Source: Mimachlamys varia (taxonomy: Eukaryota; Mollusca; Bivalvia; Pectinida; Pectinidae). Taken from it: a DNA stretch of 64,000 nt. The notes under the pieces are model-generated. The model worked only from the letters and a program-made list of their open reading frames with translations, ran no database searches and had not been told where the DNA came from. The stretch lies in the NCBI GenBank assembly GCA_947623455.1, contig OX392543.1:15808757-15872756 (forward strand), in the 5' to 3' direction. The translations under genes were made by a program, and so were the position numbers. Positions 23,519-34,854 of the stretch are shown one piece after another (positions within the stretch are counted from its first letter, which is position 1; every line of letters begins with the position of its first letter).

Positions 23519-23750
23519 CTATTTATATACATATCGTGAAGGGCGACTACTCTTGACCCCTGAGGGGATTCTACCGTGTTTTTTTACATAAGGGCTATGG
23601 AAGGAACCAAATTTGATCTGCTTCGCTCGTGGAACAATGTGGGGTAGTGTTCGTCCCTGTTCCTCCCTGGCATCTTCATCTTCTATCCTCATATACATGT
23701 AGTTGCCATAGACACCGATGACATCAAAATAACCTCTAAAAAAGCAATCC
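23519..23750 (-). CDS. Candidate terminal exon, 76 residues, product unknown
   Basis: Seen on the - strand: acceptor ATAACTCATTCCGCAG at 23751 and above, then one base plus 76 codons and a TAG at 23519-23521. The peptide begins DCFFRGYFDVIGVYGNYMYM, continues with an acidic patch IEDEDAREE, and ends in a basic stretch with HGRIPSGVKSSRPSRYVYK. G+C (about 46%) and balanced amino-acid use are unlike nearby AT-rich frames, and a run this long is unusual here. No upstream exon was recognised, and no AATAAA lies within 100 bp of the stop. The basic tail would suit a cytoplasmic or cytoskeletal protein, but that is a guess. The phase-2 intron at its start constrains any upstream partner. Confidence 0.45.
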
Positions 23751-24859
23751 CTGCGGAATGAGTTATCGGATACATTTTTTTCTAGAAACGAGTCTGATAC
23801 AATTTTTGCAAACTATATCTTATGTGTGTCATTCATTATCTTATTAGCTAAGGCTTCTTTTAGCGGTGCTTCGTCGTATTCTGTAAATAGCTATTTCGCT
23901 TTGAGTTTTTAAAAGATAACAGCCTCTTTTTGCATCCATTACACAGATCATGCAAAGCAGAAAATCTCAATCACTAGAAATGTGTATTGGTTATACCGAA
24001 AGGATTACTCTGGATAGTCGGTTTGCTTTATGCACGAGATATTCTCATTTTGGAGAGTTTTTATAATTATTGCCAAGGATTTTCTCTCTCGGTGGTGAAA
24101 TTTGATAGAATTCTAACACAAGATGCATTTAAATGTAAAAATCATTAAAGTAAGGGATAATTACCAGACTTTCCTTAATTTGTCATGTTAGATATCCATT
24201 TAAAGGTGTTATGTATCCTTCGGTGGGAAAATAAAAATAAAATAGAACAAAATTTCACAAAATGGAAATGCATTTCAGGAGGATATCTATAATCATAAAG
24301 ACGTTAGTCTTCTATCATGTTCCTAATCGTACTCAGCAAGCCATTCCTCACTATCAAGTCTTCTGTAATACGCATAAATTTCATATTTTTTACTACATTA
24401 ATAAATGGTGTGTACTCCAATTGTCTTTGCAGTATATATTGATCACAGCAGCAGGATTTTATTATCACGCGTTAAACATCCTGGTGCCAGCGGGGAGATT
24501 TGTAAAACACGTTTATATTAGTAATTAAAATCACATGACGTGCGAAACAAACTGGAAACAGTCTCATTCTTTTATGTACCTATCAGATCCAAAATTGTCG
24601 GTCAGATTGCAATTTTATGATCACTTTGTTTTTTTCATGTCTCTTTTTGCATTTCCCTTTAGCATCTCCTATCTAGCATCAACGTTCTTCTCTCTTAGAC
24701 AATATCTTGTATAATCATATACTGTTCAAGTTTCCATGATTTCTTTTTCGAACAAGGAATTTTGCTATATTTCTTCCCTTAACGATTTGGCGACAGATAC
24801 GCTCAAGGACATTGGCTTATTACAATACCGAAATAAAAGAGTTAGGACATGAACAGATT

Positions 24860-25041
24860 TACAGTAGAACATCGTTATCTCGAACACGTATAACTCGAAG
24901 TCCTGCTTAACTCGAAGTAAATTCATTGTCGGTCCCTGCCAAGCTTTACACAAGCATTGAAACTCAGGTATCTCGAATAATTGGATAACTCGACGTTTTC
25001 CTATGGTCGTGTCGACTTCGATTTAAAGAGGCTTGACTGTA
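24860..25041. mobile_element. Tc1/mariner-pogo-like MITE
   Basis: Left end TACAGTAGAACATCGTTATC-TCGAAC. The right end is the partial inverse of it, finishing GAGGCTTGACTGTA. The interior carries the reiterated words ATAACTCGAAG and TTAACTCGAAG, typical of TIR sub-repeats of pogo/Tigger-like elements (AACTCGA words). TA dinucleotides flank the CAGT termini as expected for TA insertion. 182 bp with no coding potential, so non-autonomous. Confidence 0.7.
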
Positions 25042-25074
25042 CATTGGAATGTTGAAAAGGGTCAGTAACTCTAT

Positions 25075-25335
25075 TTCGGTTTCATTAATGTTCCTTAAAA
25101 CAGTATAATGTGTCCAGACGGAATGCTGCAATGGATGCTTTTGGCATAGTATTGCAGTAAATAGAACTATAAAACATACGATCCGCGCTATCGCAAGGCC
25201 ATCAGGAGGACGTCACATCAACAGTCCCAGTTGCCTAAACACAAAGATAAATTAACACATACACGTCACACATCCATGTTGGCCCGTCCTTTATTGAGCT
25301 TAACTATTGATGGAACGTTAAACAATATGAAATTA
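25075..25335 (+). repeat. S3 SINE-like element
   Basis: CAGTATAATGTGTCCAGACG, GAATGCTGCAATGGATGCTT, GATCCGCGCTATCGCAAGG, CACACATCCATGTTGGCCCG, then the tail TATTGAGCTTAACTATTGAT and GGAACGTTAAACAATATG. The order is that of the S3 group. Confidence 0.7.
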
Positions 25336-25905
25336 AGTTAAACTCTCTAAGTAGAGGAACATGCCTGAGGGATTCCACGTTAGTCGCGACCTCCGACCTG
25401 CAATAAAACACATCGATATTCCTCCAACATAAATCTACGCAAGTGTCTGAAGTTCTGAATTTAATAATCGATTTTGTGTTATTAAGTAGTTCTAAAACAA
25501 TGTCCAGTGGTTTGTGTCGAAATAGTATCGGATGTGCTTGGGACATTTGAGTTCTACGAGCAGGAGGTTTGCCAATCACTGATGAATCTATTTTTTTATA
25601 TTACAATGTATTGATCTTATTATACCTTTGCGTTCAAATATTCGACAAAATACTAAAAACTTTATATATATACTGTTTTCTACAAGATTCATCTACGTAT
25701 TTAAGTATGTAATGAAAATAAACCGACAAAATATAGATTACCATGCATCTTATTCCAATAATATACTTTTTTTTCCCGGTTAATGTTTTTTTTTTTAGAA
25801 ATAGTGTTATTCATTTTATTGCTGTATGTTTTATGATGTCATATTGCCCTTCACTTGTCAAAGTATGATGGTTAAACTATAATCAATATAATGCAACCAG
25901 ATTGG

Positions 25906-26156
25906 ATTTTGTAAAAGTGGAAATTTTCGCGTTGTGGAAATGTTCTATTATTTCGCTGGCATTAAATCCCCGCGAATATATCCACACGCAAACATATTTA
26001 ACACCACTCAAACTATTCAGTGTATAATAGTATTATGCAATTAGGTTCATAGTGCAAAACAGCATGGCTGCAGCGAAAATATCCACATCGCGAACAGATT
26101 TGAGACTGACTATGCTAAAAATTCCACACGCGAAAATATCGGCTTTCACATTATTG
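25906..26156 (+). mobile_element. M2 MITE
   Basis: TTTTGTAAAAGTGGAAATTT-TCGCG at the left and CGCGAAAATATCGGCTTTCA-CA at the right are imperfect inverted ends. The interior shares ATATATCCACACGCAAACAT and AAAACAGCATGGCTGCAGCG with 58886-59134. Confidence 0.8.
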
Positions 26157-26197
26157 TACTAGCTTGTTGGGCTGACACTCAGTTACAATGTACTTTG

Positions 26198-26548
26198 AAT
26201 TTTAAGTCCCCGAGGTTTGCTCGAGCCCCCTTAAAAACAGTGTATCTCATTTGAGTAGTTGCACGGTACATAACTATACACATTTTCGTAGTACACGATT
26301 TATAATTATACAGAACTAGTTTAATTTTACTTAACTCATAATAATCAAAGGTATCTTTCGCACCCGACCCTTCTATTTCTACATTAGTTTAGAATTTTTT
26401 TGATTTCCTATCTTTTGGTCATAGCATCACTGAAGAGTCCTTAAAGGACGAAACAGCTGCTGGTGCAGTTAAATTATTTTTCGGCATACTGTATCTATAA
26501 CTCAAATTAAAAGTTGCAGCATATGTGTGTGTTACGCCATCTTGAAAG
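26198..26548 (+). repeat. R1 repeat, near full length
   Basis: AGTCCCCGAGGTTTGC, ATCTCATTTGAGTAGTTGCA, CACATTTTCGTAGTACACGA, GGACGAAACAGCTGCTGG and GTGTGTTACGCCATCTT, in family order. It immediately follows an M2 element. Confidence 0.88.
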
Positions 26549-26559
26549 TCTTATACATC

Positions 26560-27890
26560 ACATAACATCGTTTTCGAGTAACGTCAGATTTTTTGTCCGT
26601 ACTTAAAAAAAAAGACAAAACAAAAAAAAAATGACTGTATGTCCCTAGCCATAGAAAACCAGAAAGTTTGATATATAAAACAGGTATTTAGAAATAATTT
26701 AACAATACCTATCTTTCTTTTTTTTAAATGCCCCTTGACAGCGATTTAATTGACTTCCTATTTCGAAAGATAAACCATATTGGCGTTGTAGCAATCTTTT
26801 TTTCTTATTGAACTATGCCTTTGTTTATAAAGTAATAAAACGTCGAATGAACTGTTCGTTGGTATCACTTTCACCTTGAGATACACTGCAATACAGACGT
26901 GTGGCACGTAAATTCCACTTTACGAAGGTAAGGAAACGTACCGAGAATGGAATCGGTTTTGTAAACCAATTTGTATTGCAAACATCAAAAGTTAAATCGA
27001 AACGAATAGCTTTGTTGAAATAGCTAACTTGGGATTATTTAAATCACGCCAATTTGTATTCTGTAGTACAGTGGGGTGATTGCTTTGGAAGACATATTAA
27101 GACGAGATCGATACTAGCTGGGGTTATTTTGTTAACACATGGATAAAACACGAGCGCTTCTGTTCTAGCTGTAGGACAAAGTTGTGTAGAAGTTTCACCA
27201 ATAGGACCAGGCGAGGGAGAATATGTGTATGAGTATAACACACATTAATCAACACTTATCTCAGAAATTTCCACAAACCTCTTGGCTTTTTTTCAAAAAG
27301 TGTTGAAGGACGGTAAACATATTTTTGTTAATGGCAGGCGGTCACCTATCCAGTTACTGACCACGCTCGCCATTATTTCACTATAATGAGCAGGTCTCCT
27401 AGTTTTACCACATCACTGGTAAAACAATGCTTTCATGACAGCGTTTCTCCTGCATATACTTAGCTTTGATACACAGTTTTCAGATACATTTTTTTTGTAT
27501 GTATATAGTTTTCATTGAACACACTTGCCTCACTCCGATACTGAAAGCCAATTTATGGTTAATGATTAGTTTCGTGCGATATGTGTAGTTTGAATAAAAT
27601 ATTGTTTATTTTAAGGTTAAAACATTTAAACAATAACAATTACGGAATTACAAAAGGTATATTGAAGAACGCGATATGACTATAAGCGTGACCTGAGGAA
27701 TTGCTGGTGTAAAAGCTCCAATAATTGAGTCTGCCCAACGACCGCAGCTGTCAAACAACTCACTGTACAACACACCTTGATATTAACTTCATTTCACTAA
27801 CATGTTAATAAAGCAACCGAGATCCGCTAATGTATCTTTTCTAATTTATACATCTAGTCAATAAACCTTCCCGTATTGCTCTCTCTAATA
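26560..27890. other. No gene supported; small coding-like patches and a hairpin
   Basis: GTTTTACCA-CATCAC-TGGTAAAAC forms a perfect 9-bp hairpin near 27402-27425. - strand open patches near 27050-27240 and 27660-27770 have balanced composition but no matched donor and acceptor. Confidence 0.4.
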
Positions 27891-28297
27891 CTCCTCCTAT
27901 ATCAGTGATAGTGGTACTGTGTTTGCTCTTGCCTTTGTAGCTTTTTTCGGGGTTTTCGCCAGGTTACGGCTGTCCCTCTCCCTATCAGAAGTCCATATAC
28001 CATATGTACAGTGTTTCCTGATTTTGCTGTTGTGTTGTTTATCGTCCAAGCAACACTTTGGGCCAAACAACATTGTAATAAATAGACATTCACGGGAAAA
28101 ATAAGTTCATAAACTTCAACATAATTCACCGTCTGACATTGTATCGATGCGTTTTAATCGCTCCATGCAGTTCAAGTTTCATAAACACTTTAACATGAGG
28201 ATTTGATTCACTTGAATTGACAAAGATTTACATGCGCCATTCACATTACGTCTAACAAATTACTGAAATTTCTTCCCAAAGATGATTTTAACGTTTT

Positions 28298-28515
28298 TGA
28301 GTATACTCATTAGTGTGTTTACCTGTTGTGCTTGACTATAATACTCAGTTCTCGTTTTGGGAACTCTTCCTTACACTTCCGGAACACCTGATATTATTCT
28401 CTTGTACTTTTGCAAGGGTCTCCGTGTGGATCTTTCCTTTTATTCATATTTTGTCCCTAGTTTCATCGATTTTGAGTTCAGATTATGTCTTGTTTACTTT
28501 TCGGTAATCTCTCGT
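28298..28515 (-). repeat. R2 repeat, internally deleted
   Basis: GTGTGTTTACCTGTTGTG, TCAGTTCTCGTTTTGGGAAC, TTCCGGAACACCTGATATTA, ATCGATTTTGAGTTCAGATT and TTTCGGTAATCTCTCG follow R2 in reverse. About 100 bp are missing between GTTTTGGGA and CTTCCGGAAC. Confidence 0.83.
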
Positions 28516-29102
28516 TTTAAGATCAGCTTTGTGTTATTCCACTTAGTTGTTATTAACATCTTCAGAACAGTTTTGCTACTGTAATAATTAAATGACCACA
28601 TGGCTCTAAATGACCATACTTGTCGGCAGCCCGTGAAACACAATCAAACAAACTTGAAAACTAGAAACAAAACGTTTAAATCTGTAAAATGTATCAACAA
28701 ACATTACAAGTACAAAAGAAATATTTATCCACAGCCCAACGAAGTTGGCGGGGGGTATACAAATCGGTCCGTCCGTATTCGCATTCCGCACACGTCTTTT
28801 GAAGAAATTACCAAATTTTGATTAAAGATGGTTGGTAAACTTACTACATTGTACCTAAACCCCTAGCTAAAGTTCGATTATCGGCTAATTTTGTGCATAT
28901 TTAATAACGCTGCTGTTTTCGTGCATTATGCCTACTTTAACTGCATGTATTTTACGACGATCATGTGCATGGTATATATATTAATCGAATGTAAGAAATC
29001 AAAGATTGATTGCACAGAAACAGATGGTAAATTAAAATATATGTCACTTATTTATTAGAAATCAGCGCATTAAATCATAATTATTTCTGTAAAAAAAACA
29101 AT

Positions 29103-29345
29103 CAGAGAATACCAAAGCGTCAACAAAACCCCATGACCAGAACTCATAATCAATTAAACTAGAGGCACAATAAAGGAAATATCTACATGGAGACCCTAGT
29201 ATAGGTGCAAGAGAATAAGACCATGTGTCCCCGAAGAGTAAGTGTCTTATGCTTCATCGACGAAACCCGCCATGTAAATCTTGGTCAAATCCAAGTAAAC
29301 AGCAATTCTCAAAATGGGAAATGAGTCAAATGAGTAAATCTTATT
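29103..29345 (+). repeat. R2 repeat, 3' truncated
   Basis: AGAGAATACCAAAGCGTCAA, GGAGACCCTAGTATAGGTGC, CATGTGTCCCCGAAGAGTAA, CGACGAAACCCGCCATGTAA, TTGGTCAAATCCAAGTAAAC. Confidence 0.87.
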
Positions 29346-29713
29346 ATGTGTAATGTTGGTCAACCCGCAACCAAGAGAGCACTGCATCCATCTTGCGTCC
29401 TTTTCTACCTGTCGCACATTGTCCTACAATAGGTTTCACCAAAACAAAATAACTCATTGTTTATTTCTGAAGACCATTTCTATTGCCAATGCAAGCTTCA
29501 AAATCAGAATTAGGCATTTTATTTTTTGTTTATTTGAGGTTAATTGCTGTCTTGCCTAGATGTTGATTTCATTTTGTTAATGACCGGTTATCAAAATCAG
29601 ATAAGTTGACCGAAATATTGAATCTTGTTAATACAAAGTGGAATACGAAATTATTGTTTCGGTTGAAGTTTTTAATACTTTACAATAATGACAACGATTA
29701 GGAGCACATATAT

Positions 29714-29845
29714 CTATTTTTTCGTTATATTCTTTTCGCCTTCATCCAAAGCTGGACCGAGTGCTAATGTTTCAGTCGTGACACTATAGGCATTGCTTGG
29801 TAAACGGCATGAAGATTTTCTAGAACCGTTGGCGTCAAAGGTTTT
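29714..29845 (-). CDS. Candidate terminal exon, 43 residues
   Basis: The - strand acceptor TTAAGAATTCTTTACAG is followed in phase 0 by 43 codons (KTFDANGSRKSSCRLPSNAY, then ETLALGPALDEGEKNITKK) and TAG at 29714-29716. Residue use is balanced, and the C-terminus is polar and basic, as often seen for real C-termini. The frame also runs back through the 24-bp tandem repeat upstream (29916-30040), so an intronless extension is possible but unlikely. Length alone does not exclude chance. No family recognised. Confidence 0.32.
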   Translation of the reverse strand, partial: KTFDANGSRKSSCRLPSNAYSVTTETLALGPALDEGEKNITKK

Positions 29846-29915
29846 CTGTAAAGAATTCTTAAGATATAATCTAAGAGAGCTCAACTGGAAGATTGCGAAT
29901 TTATTTATCATGGTG

Positions 29916-30040
29916 TAAATGACAGTCTTCATCATTGTGTTAAGAACATTTTTCATTATTGTGTTAATGACATTTTTCATCATTGTGCTAATAACATTTT
30001 TCACCATTGTGTTAATAACATTATTGTGTTGATGACATTT
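29916..30040 (+). repeat. Tandem repeat, 24 bp x ~5
   Basis: Units of the form TTAATGACATTTTTCATCAT-TGTG; one is shortened to 17 bp. Because 24 is a multiple of three, the - strand reads an 8-residue repeat of the NVINTMMK type. This is a by-product of the unit length and not evidence of a protein. Confidence 0.88.
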
Positions 30041-30041
30041 T

Positions 30042-30195
30042 AGTTTAGAAATTTTCGATTTCAACCTTTTGGTCCCTAACATCACTGAGGAGTTCTAAAA
30101 GAAAGAAACCGCTGTATGATGCAGTTTAATTCAATTTTCGGCATACTGTATCTTTTACTAAATTTGAATGGTGCAGTGTGTGTGTTACGCCATCA
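30042..30195 (+). repeat. R1 repeat, 5' truncated
   Basis: AGTTTAGAAATTTTCGATTT, CCTTTTGGTCCCTAACATCA, AACCGCTGTATGATGCAGTT, TTCGGCATACTGTATC and GTGTGTTACGCCATC. It begins exactly at the end of the 24-bp array. Confidence 0.82.
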
Positions 30196-30199
30196 TTCA

Positions 30200-31040
30200 T
30201 TATGTTAGCTGATTTGTTCAAGGCGGAATAACAGATACTGTAGCAATCTCGATTGAAAGTGGCTCTTAATTTGAGTTTTTCGAGTAATTTTTCAAGCTGT
30301 TTGCCGAAAGATGGGATTACTTTTTCATTATGTTTGTGTAAAATATTGAAGCAAATACTTTTTTAAAATCAGGATTTTCTGGCTTTGCTTTCAACTGAAG
30401 TGCAAATCAAACTGTCGACATAATAGTGGTATTTTGCTTCTTTTGCCTAAAGGTGGTTCATTTGCTCCACTGCGTCAGAATGCGCCTAAAATAATGCGAA
30501 GCATCTTCGAAAATGACTTGCGGGCTGACCCAAATACATATGTAATGAAACCAATTATAAGCTTTCGCCCAACATGTATACGATAAAGATGCATCAGCAC
30601 ATCATGTTATCGATAGGGAACAATAATGTCATTGACAAAAGAATAATGCTTTATGTATTAAAGTCAGTAAGAAAAGGATATTGATGTAAATGTCTTCATA
30701 TGATCACATTTCCCATCTCTGTTTTTGATTTCTCATTTCTTCAGATAAATAAACAGTTCTCCGTTACATCGTTTATGCTATTACTATATATCTTTATTTC
30801 TTTCTCTGATTTTTAGAGCTCGTCGCGATGACGTGTCGCTTTGTCTAAAAGCTTTCAGCTTTACAGTTTTTTTTTATTTCCAAAAATCATAAATAGTTGT
30901 CTCACAAAATATATTCTCCTACATAAGCTTGTCATTACCAAAAGTGCTGTTTTGTATCAAAACAGTCAAATATATCTAAGTTAGACAGTTAATTGGCTCA
31001 TTAAACGGTTGTCTTAGTCAGCGGTTCTGTACGTGTGATC
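30200..31040. other. No supported gene
   Basis: AT-rich. TTACTGAAGTTTCTTCCGAA at 31043 and TTACTGAAATTTCTTCCCAA at 28260 are a short shared word next to two R2-rich regions. Confidence 0.4.
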
Positions 31041-31234
31041 ATTTACTGAAGTTTCTTCCGAAAGATGATTTTGTTAAGAGTAAATCATTATCTTTTTTTT
31101 CTCGGCGGGTAATATACATTCAGGTACCGGTCTAAATCGGATTCGTTGTTTGTCTTTAAATGGCAACAGTTGTTGGTAGGATATCTAACGAATTAAAACG
31201 TCAAACTTAACTCGAAAAATGATATAGAAAAAAA

Positions 31235-31370
31235 AATAGCAAAACAATAATCCGAACCCAAACTCGATTAAACAAGAGGCTAAATATTTTCATGTATACC
31301 TTCGTAAAAATACAAGAGATTACAACCAGCCGTTCCAGAAGAGTAGTTTTAAAGAATTTCGCGTTGCTTT
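31235..31370 (+). repeat. R2 repeat fragment
   Basis: CAATAATCCGAACCCAAACT, CGATTAAACAAGAGGC, CCTTCGTAAAAATACAAGAG and CCGTTCCAGAAGAGTA match R2 positions 20-150. Confidence 0.75.
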
Positions 31371-31757
31371 ATATCCGATACCATGTTCGAAAATTGTATA
31401 TGTATTGTGGTTAACGACATTAATGTATCCTGGAAAATATTAAAAGAGAGGAAACAGTCTGATTATAGACTCCCACAATTTAATAATTGATATGTTATAA
31501 CTTAGCTTTCGAGCTTATAAAAATGCCTCTAGAAGGCATAGGTATCGTGGCATTATATAGCCCTAAAGGCACCTGTCTTTGACAACCGGAAGTAAAACCC
31601 ATGAAATGGGCTGGGAACAACTTCTGACTTTTGACCCCCTATCATTTCTTCATCGAATAGTTACTGCTTTATTTGTGTGAGCCCTTTCAGGTTTGCTTCG
31701 CTTAAATGTGTATGCATGTCTACGGCAAACTTCAATGTCAACCATTCGCAGAATAAG

Positions 31758-32100
31758 TAAGAGAATACCGAAGCGTCAACATAATCATAATCCAAACTCA
31801 AAATCGATTAACCAGGGGCAAAATATGAACAAAGGAAAGCTTTACATATAGACTCTTGTAAAAGTACAAGAGAATAAGACCAGGTGTTCCGGAAGAGTTA
31901 GCGTCTTCTGCTTCATCGACGACACCCGCCATGTAAATCTTTGTCACATCCATGTAAACATCAAGCTCACAAAATGAGAACCGAGTATCATTGTCAATCA
32001 CAACAAGTAAACATACTAATAATGCACATACTCAAAAACATCCATCTTCATATCATTTAAAGATACAGAATATTTCTCAATGAGACAAAGATGGCGACTA
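31758..32100 (+). repeat. R2 repeat, full length
   Basis: Complete run from AAGAGAATACCGAAGCGTCA to TTTCTCAATGAGACAAAGAT, including CCGGAAGAGTTAGCGTCTTC, CGACGACACCCGCCATGTAA and AAATGAGAACCGAGTATCAT. Its - strand gives a peptide containing IYMAGVVDEAEDA that reappears from the copy at 52.9 kb. That reflects recent common origin. Confidence 0.9.
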
Positions 32101-32474
32101 TAAAACTTGTCAATAGTTCTGATCAACTGAACAAATTTTTAATTACACAACAAGTAAAAGAAAACACGTTATTACTCTCTATATTCGATACATTATGTAC
32201 ATGTTAGTATTCCTTGTTAGACACTTCTGACACTGTAAACACAAGCACAGTTCAATAAAAGGTACGTCAATATCAATCCAGAGACTAGGTTTGGCATGCT
32301 GCCAGCGGTAGCACTATTTAGACTGAGAGCAGGAGTTTTCGTCTGGATAACATCAAACTAAACGACCGTGCTTGTAACATTATATCATACCGCTACCAAT
32401 GGACCTGCTCTCTATCTTACATTACAGAATTGTCCCCGATTTGGCTTGGTTTTATTTTTTTAACTTCATATGTA

Positions 32475-32515
32475 ATTTTAAGGTCGTTTACCTCCGTGTG
32501 TGCTATGTATAGGGA
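32475..32515 (-). repeat. S3 tail fragment
   Basis: AAGGTCGTTTACCTCCGTGT followed by GTGCTATGTATAGGG is the reverse of the S3 CATAGCACACACGGAGG segment. It abuts an R2 copy. Confidence 0.5.
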
Positions 32516-32517
32516 AT

Positions 32518-32880
32518 TTTCAAAAAGAAAATCCTAATTCAATATCGATTAAACGAGGTGCAAAATCAGAAGAAAACAAATCGTATACGTTGATGTTTAA
32601 CGGAACCAGGGTCTTGTTCCAAGTTCCGTTTATGTAAAACGGAACCAGGGTTTTGTTACCAGTTCCTTTAATGTTAAACGGAATTATCGTTGAGTTTAAA
32701 CGGATCAGGGATATTGTTTCAAGTTCCGTTGAAGTTAAACGTTTTTTTCTGAAACGGTACAAGGGACTAGGAACTAGGAACCAACTCCTGCTCTCAAATC
32801 CGAATTAAGAAAATATTCAAATGGAAAAACCGCTAAAAAGTACAAGAAAATGGGACCAGGTTTTCCGGGAGAATCAAAAC
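32518..32880 (+). repeat. R2 repeat interrupted by a 39-bp minisatellite
   Basis: R2 pieces AATCCTAATTCAATATCGAT and AAACGAGGTGCAAAATC lie left of the array. CTCAAATCCGAATTAAG, AAGTACAAGAAAATGGGACC and GTTTTCCGGGAGAAT lie to its right. Confidence 0.75.
32589..32741 (+). repeat. Minisatellite, 39 bp x ~4
   Basis: Units of the form GTTGATGTTTAACGGAACCA-GGGTCTTGTTCCAAGTTCC. Two are full length, one is cut to 22 bp, one is full length and one is a 14-bp start. On the - strand this gives a 13-residue repeat with NGTWNKTLVP, again a product of the unit length. Confidence 0.82.
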
Positions 32881-33077
32881 ATGAACCTAAAGCCTTCCTC
32901 ACAGAGGCAAACGCTTAACTAAATGCCCCCAGTAAAATGGTGTCAATGATGATTTGATTCCCATTGAAACAGAGAAGCTTGACCCTCACAAAGAGGTACA
33001 CGTTTTAATGCTTCACAAATAAAAATGATTTAACCCATAATAAGTCTCACGATAATAGAGATAAGCCCTAAAGTCCG

Positions 33078-33322
33078 TCAGGAATAATAATAAATGCTGT
33101 AAAGCAATGTCCCGAGGGCAGGGCCGCACCCCAACTCCTTTATGACAACTATTTCCGACAATTTTCCACAATATGTGGTAAGATGATTGCTAGGAGGCAG
33201 AACCAACGGTTTGAAAAATAACATTACAATAGGATGTACATTGTGGCGATACTGGTCGCCTGTCCCAATAATATACACACTGATATCGTCTACACTTAGA
33301 GACCGTCTTGAAATAACCTTAG
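33078..33322 (-). CDS. Candidate terminal exon, ~80 residues, product unknown
   Basis: The - strand acceptor AAGTTGTGTTTCCTCTAACAG is strong. It is followed by two bases and about 80 codons (KVISRRSLSVDDISVYIIGT, later HPIVMLFFKPLVLPPSNHLT and KLSEIVVIKELGCGPALG) to TGA at 33078-33080. Hydrophobic and polar residues alternate sensibly, and the run is longer than most chance frames here. It lies between two R2 copies, so it could sit inside a gene invaded by R2. No homologue recognised. The phase-1 intron does not match the donor of candidate exon 35286-35401. Confidence 0.35.
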
Positions 33323-33466
33323 CTGTTAGAGGAAACACAACTTTTTAAAGCCCAACAGAACTAGAATTAATTTAACTAGCCGGTCAAAACGTTTATATGA
33401 TCGTCTTCTTCCTCTGCGTTTATGAAAATGACCCACTCTTCCGCTTTGGCATGTGTGACAAAAATA

Positions 33467-33812
33467 AATTGAGAATACCGAAGCGTCAACAAAACCATAA
33501 TCCTAACTCAAAATCGATTAACAAGAGGCAAAATATGGACAAAGGAAAGATTACATGCATGGAGACCATCGTAAAAGTACAAGCGAATAAAACAAGTTTT
33601 TCCCGAAGAGTAAGCGTCGTCTGCTTCAACGACGAAACCCGTCATGTAAATCTTGGTCACATCCAGATAATCATGACGTCCTCAAAGAGAGAACCAAGTC
33701 ATCATTCTAAATCACAACAAGCAAGCGCACTTATGACCATGCTCACAAATCTGCATATCACACAAAGATACAAAGTATTTCTCAATGAGGCAATGATGGT
33801 GACTATGAAACA
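33467..33812 (+). repeat. R2 repeat, full length
   Basis: TGAGAATACCGAAGCGTCAA to TTTCTCAATGAGGCAATGAT, with TTTTTCCCGAAGAGTAAGCG and CGACGAAACCCGTCATGTAA. Confidence 0.9.
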
Positions 33813-34584
33813 AAAAACATAGTTCTGATCAACCTGCATCTCGAGAATCCCTGTGCAGTACGTTTGTCAGCAGTCGACATCGATCACAAAAATTGAAATG
33901 TTCAGAGCAAGCCCCGGAATAACGAATCAGCTCCGACATGCAACGCCATAGGTTGGAAATCTATATGTGATCACAGACAAACAGCAACACATTGCTAATG
34001 CTTAATAACCATTTTTGGTCGTTTCAAGATGACAAGGTATCATCGCTTAGTCTGAATTGTAAACGATCCATCACATTTGAGACATAACCTCATTAATACC
34101 CCTTGCCGTTCCTCCTAATACTAAATTTATTTTTGACAAAACGCAGCTATTGTAGGCTCGCGGCCAGCTGCTAAGTTTATCATGAAATATATCTAAGATG
34201 AATGTATTTATTGTGTGTTATCGTTTGACGAATGTGTTTTTCATGAAGCCGGTATATTTAGAAACAATAAAACCTATTCAGATGTGATGGACAAAAGATA
34301 GTTAATAGTGCGAAATTTATCAATTGCATTTTCTCGTGCGCGATGACTTGGATAATTTAATAAATATCGATTACATAGACTGTGCGTGTACTCTTGGTAC
34401 ATTGGTTTGTCAGATATTTTAATATAACATCTGATAACCGGTGTAGTAATGGAAACTAATTTTCTCTCTGTAATAATATTGTATGGATGTCTATGCATTG
34501 TGAAGGCAATGATAAATTTGAATTGCCATCTATTGCTCTAACGATGAATTAACTATATCATCGTAATAGATTGTAAATTGAAAA

Positions 34585-34778
34585 AAGAGAATACCAAAGC
34601 GATAACAAAACCATACTACTAATTCAAAGTCGATTAGGCTAAACTAGGGGCAAAATATAAAGAAAGAGAAGTTTAACACGGAGATCTTTGAAACAATACA
34701 AGGGAATACGACCAGGTGGTCCCAAAGAATAAGCGTCTCTGCTTCATCGATGACACCCGTCATGTGAATCGTTTTCAG
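34585..34778 (+). repeat. R2 repeat, 3' truncated
   Basis: AGAGAATACCAAAGCGATAA, CAAAGTCGATTAGGCTAAAC, ACCAGGTGGTCCCAAAGAAT, TCATCGATGACACCCGTCAT. Confidence 0.85.
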
Positions 34779-34854
34779 CAAGTTTGCTTGTTCTTTTCTT
34801 CATCAGCAGCTTAAAAAAATTGCAATTTAAGCACCGTAAAAGGTAAATGATATT

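Noticed and set aside
27905..27994. - strand frame RDSRNLAKTPKKATKARANT
   Set aside because: Short; two frames are open and the acceptor is poor.
28720..28822. + strand frame PQPNEVGGGYTNRSVRIRIP after an acceptor-like ATTTATCCACAG
   Set aside because: The GGCGGGGGGTATACAAATCG and GTCCGTCCGTATTCG words belong to the GTCC-type repeat also seen at 7930-8035, so the frame is probably incidental.
29714..30085. 123-codon - strand frame with an 8-residue repeat (NVINTMMK type)
   Set aside because: The repeat comes from a 24-bp non-coding tandem array, and the far end runs into R1. Only the splice-bounded part 29714-29845 is kept as a candidate.
32520..32762. - strand frame with a 13-residue repeat
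   Set aside because: Product of a 39-bp minisatellite inside an R2 copy.
33397..33822. 141-codon + strand frame
   Set aside because: Nearly all of it is the R2 repeat; similar peptides arise from other R2 copies by common descent.
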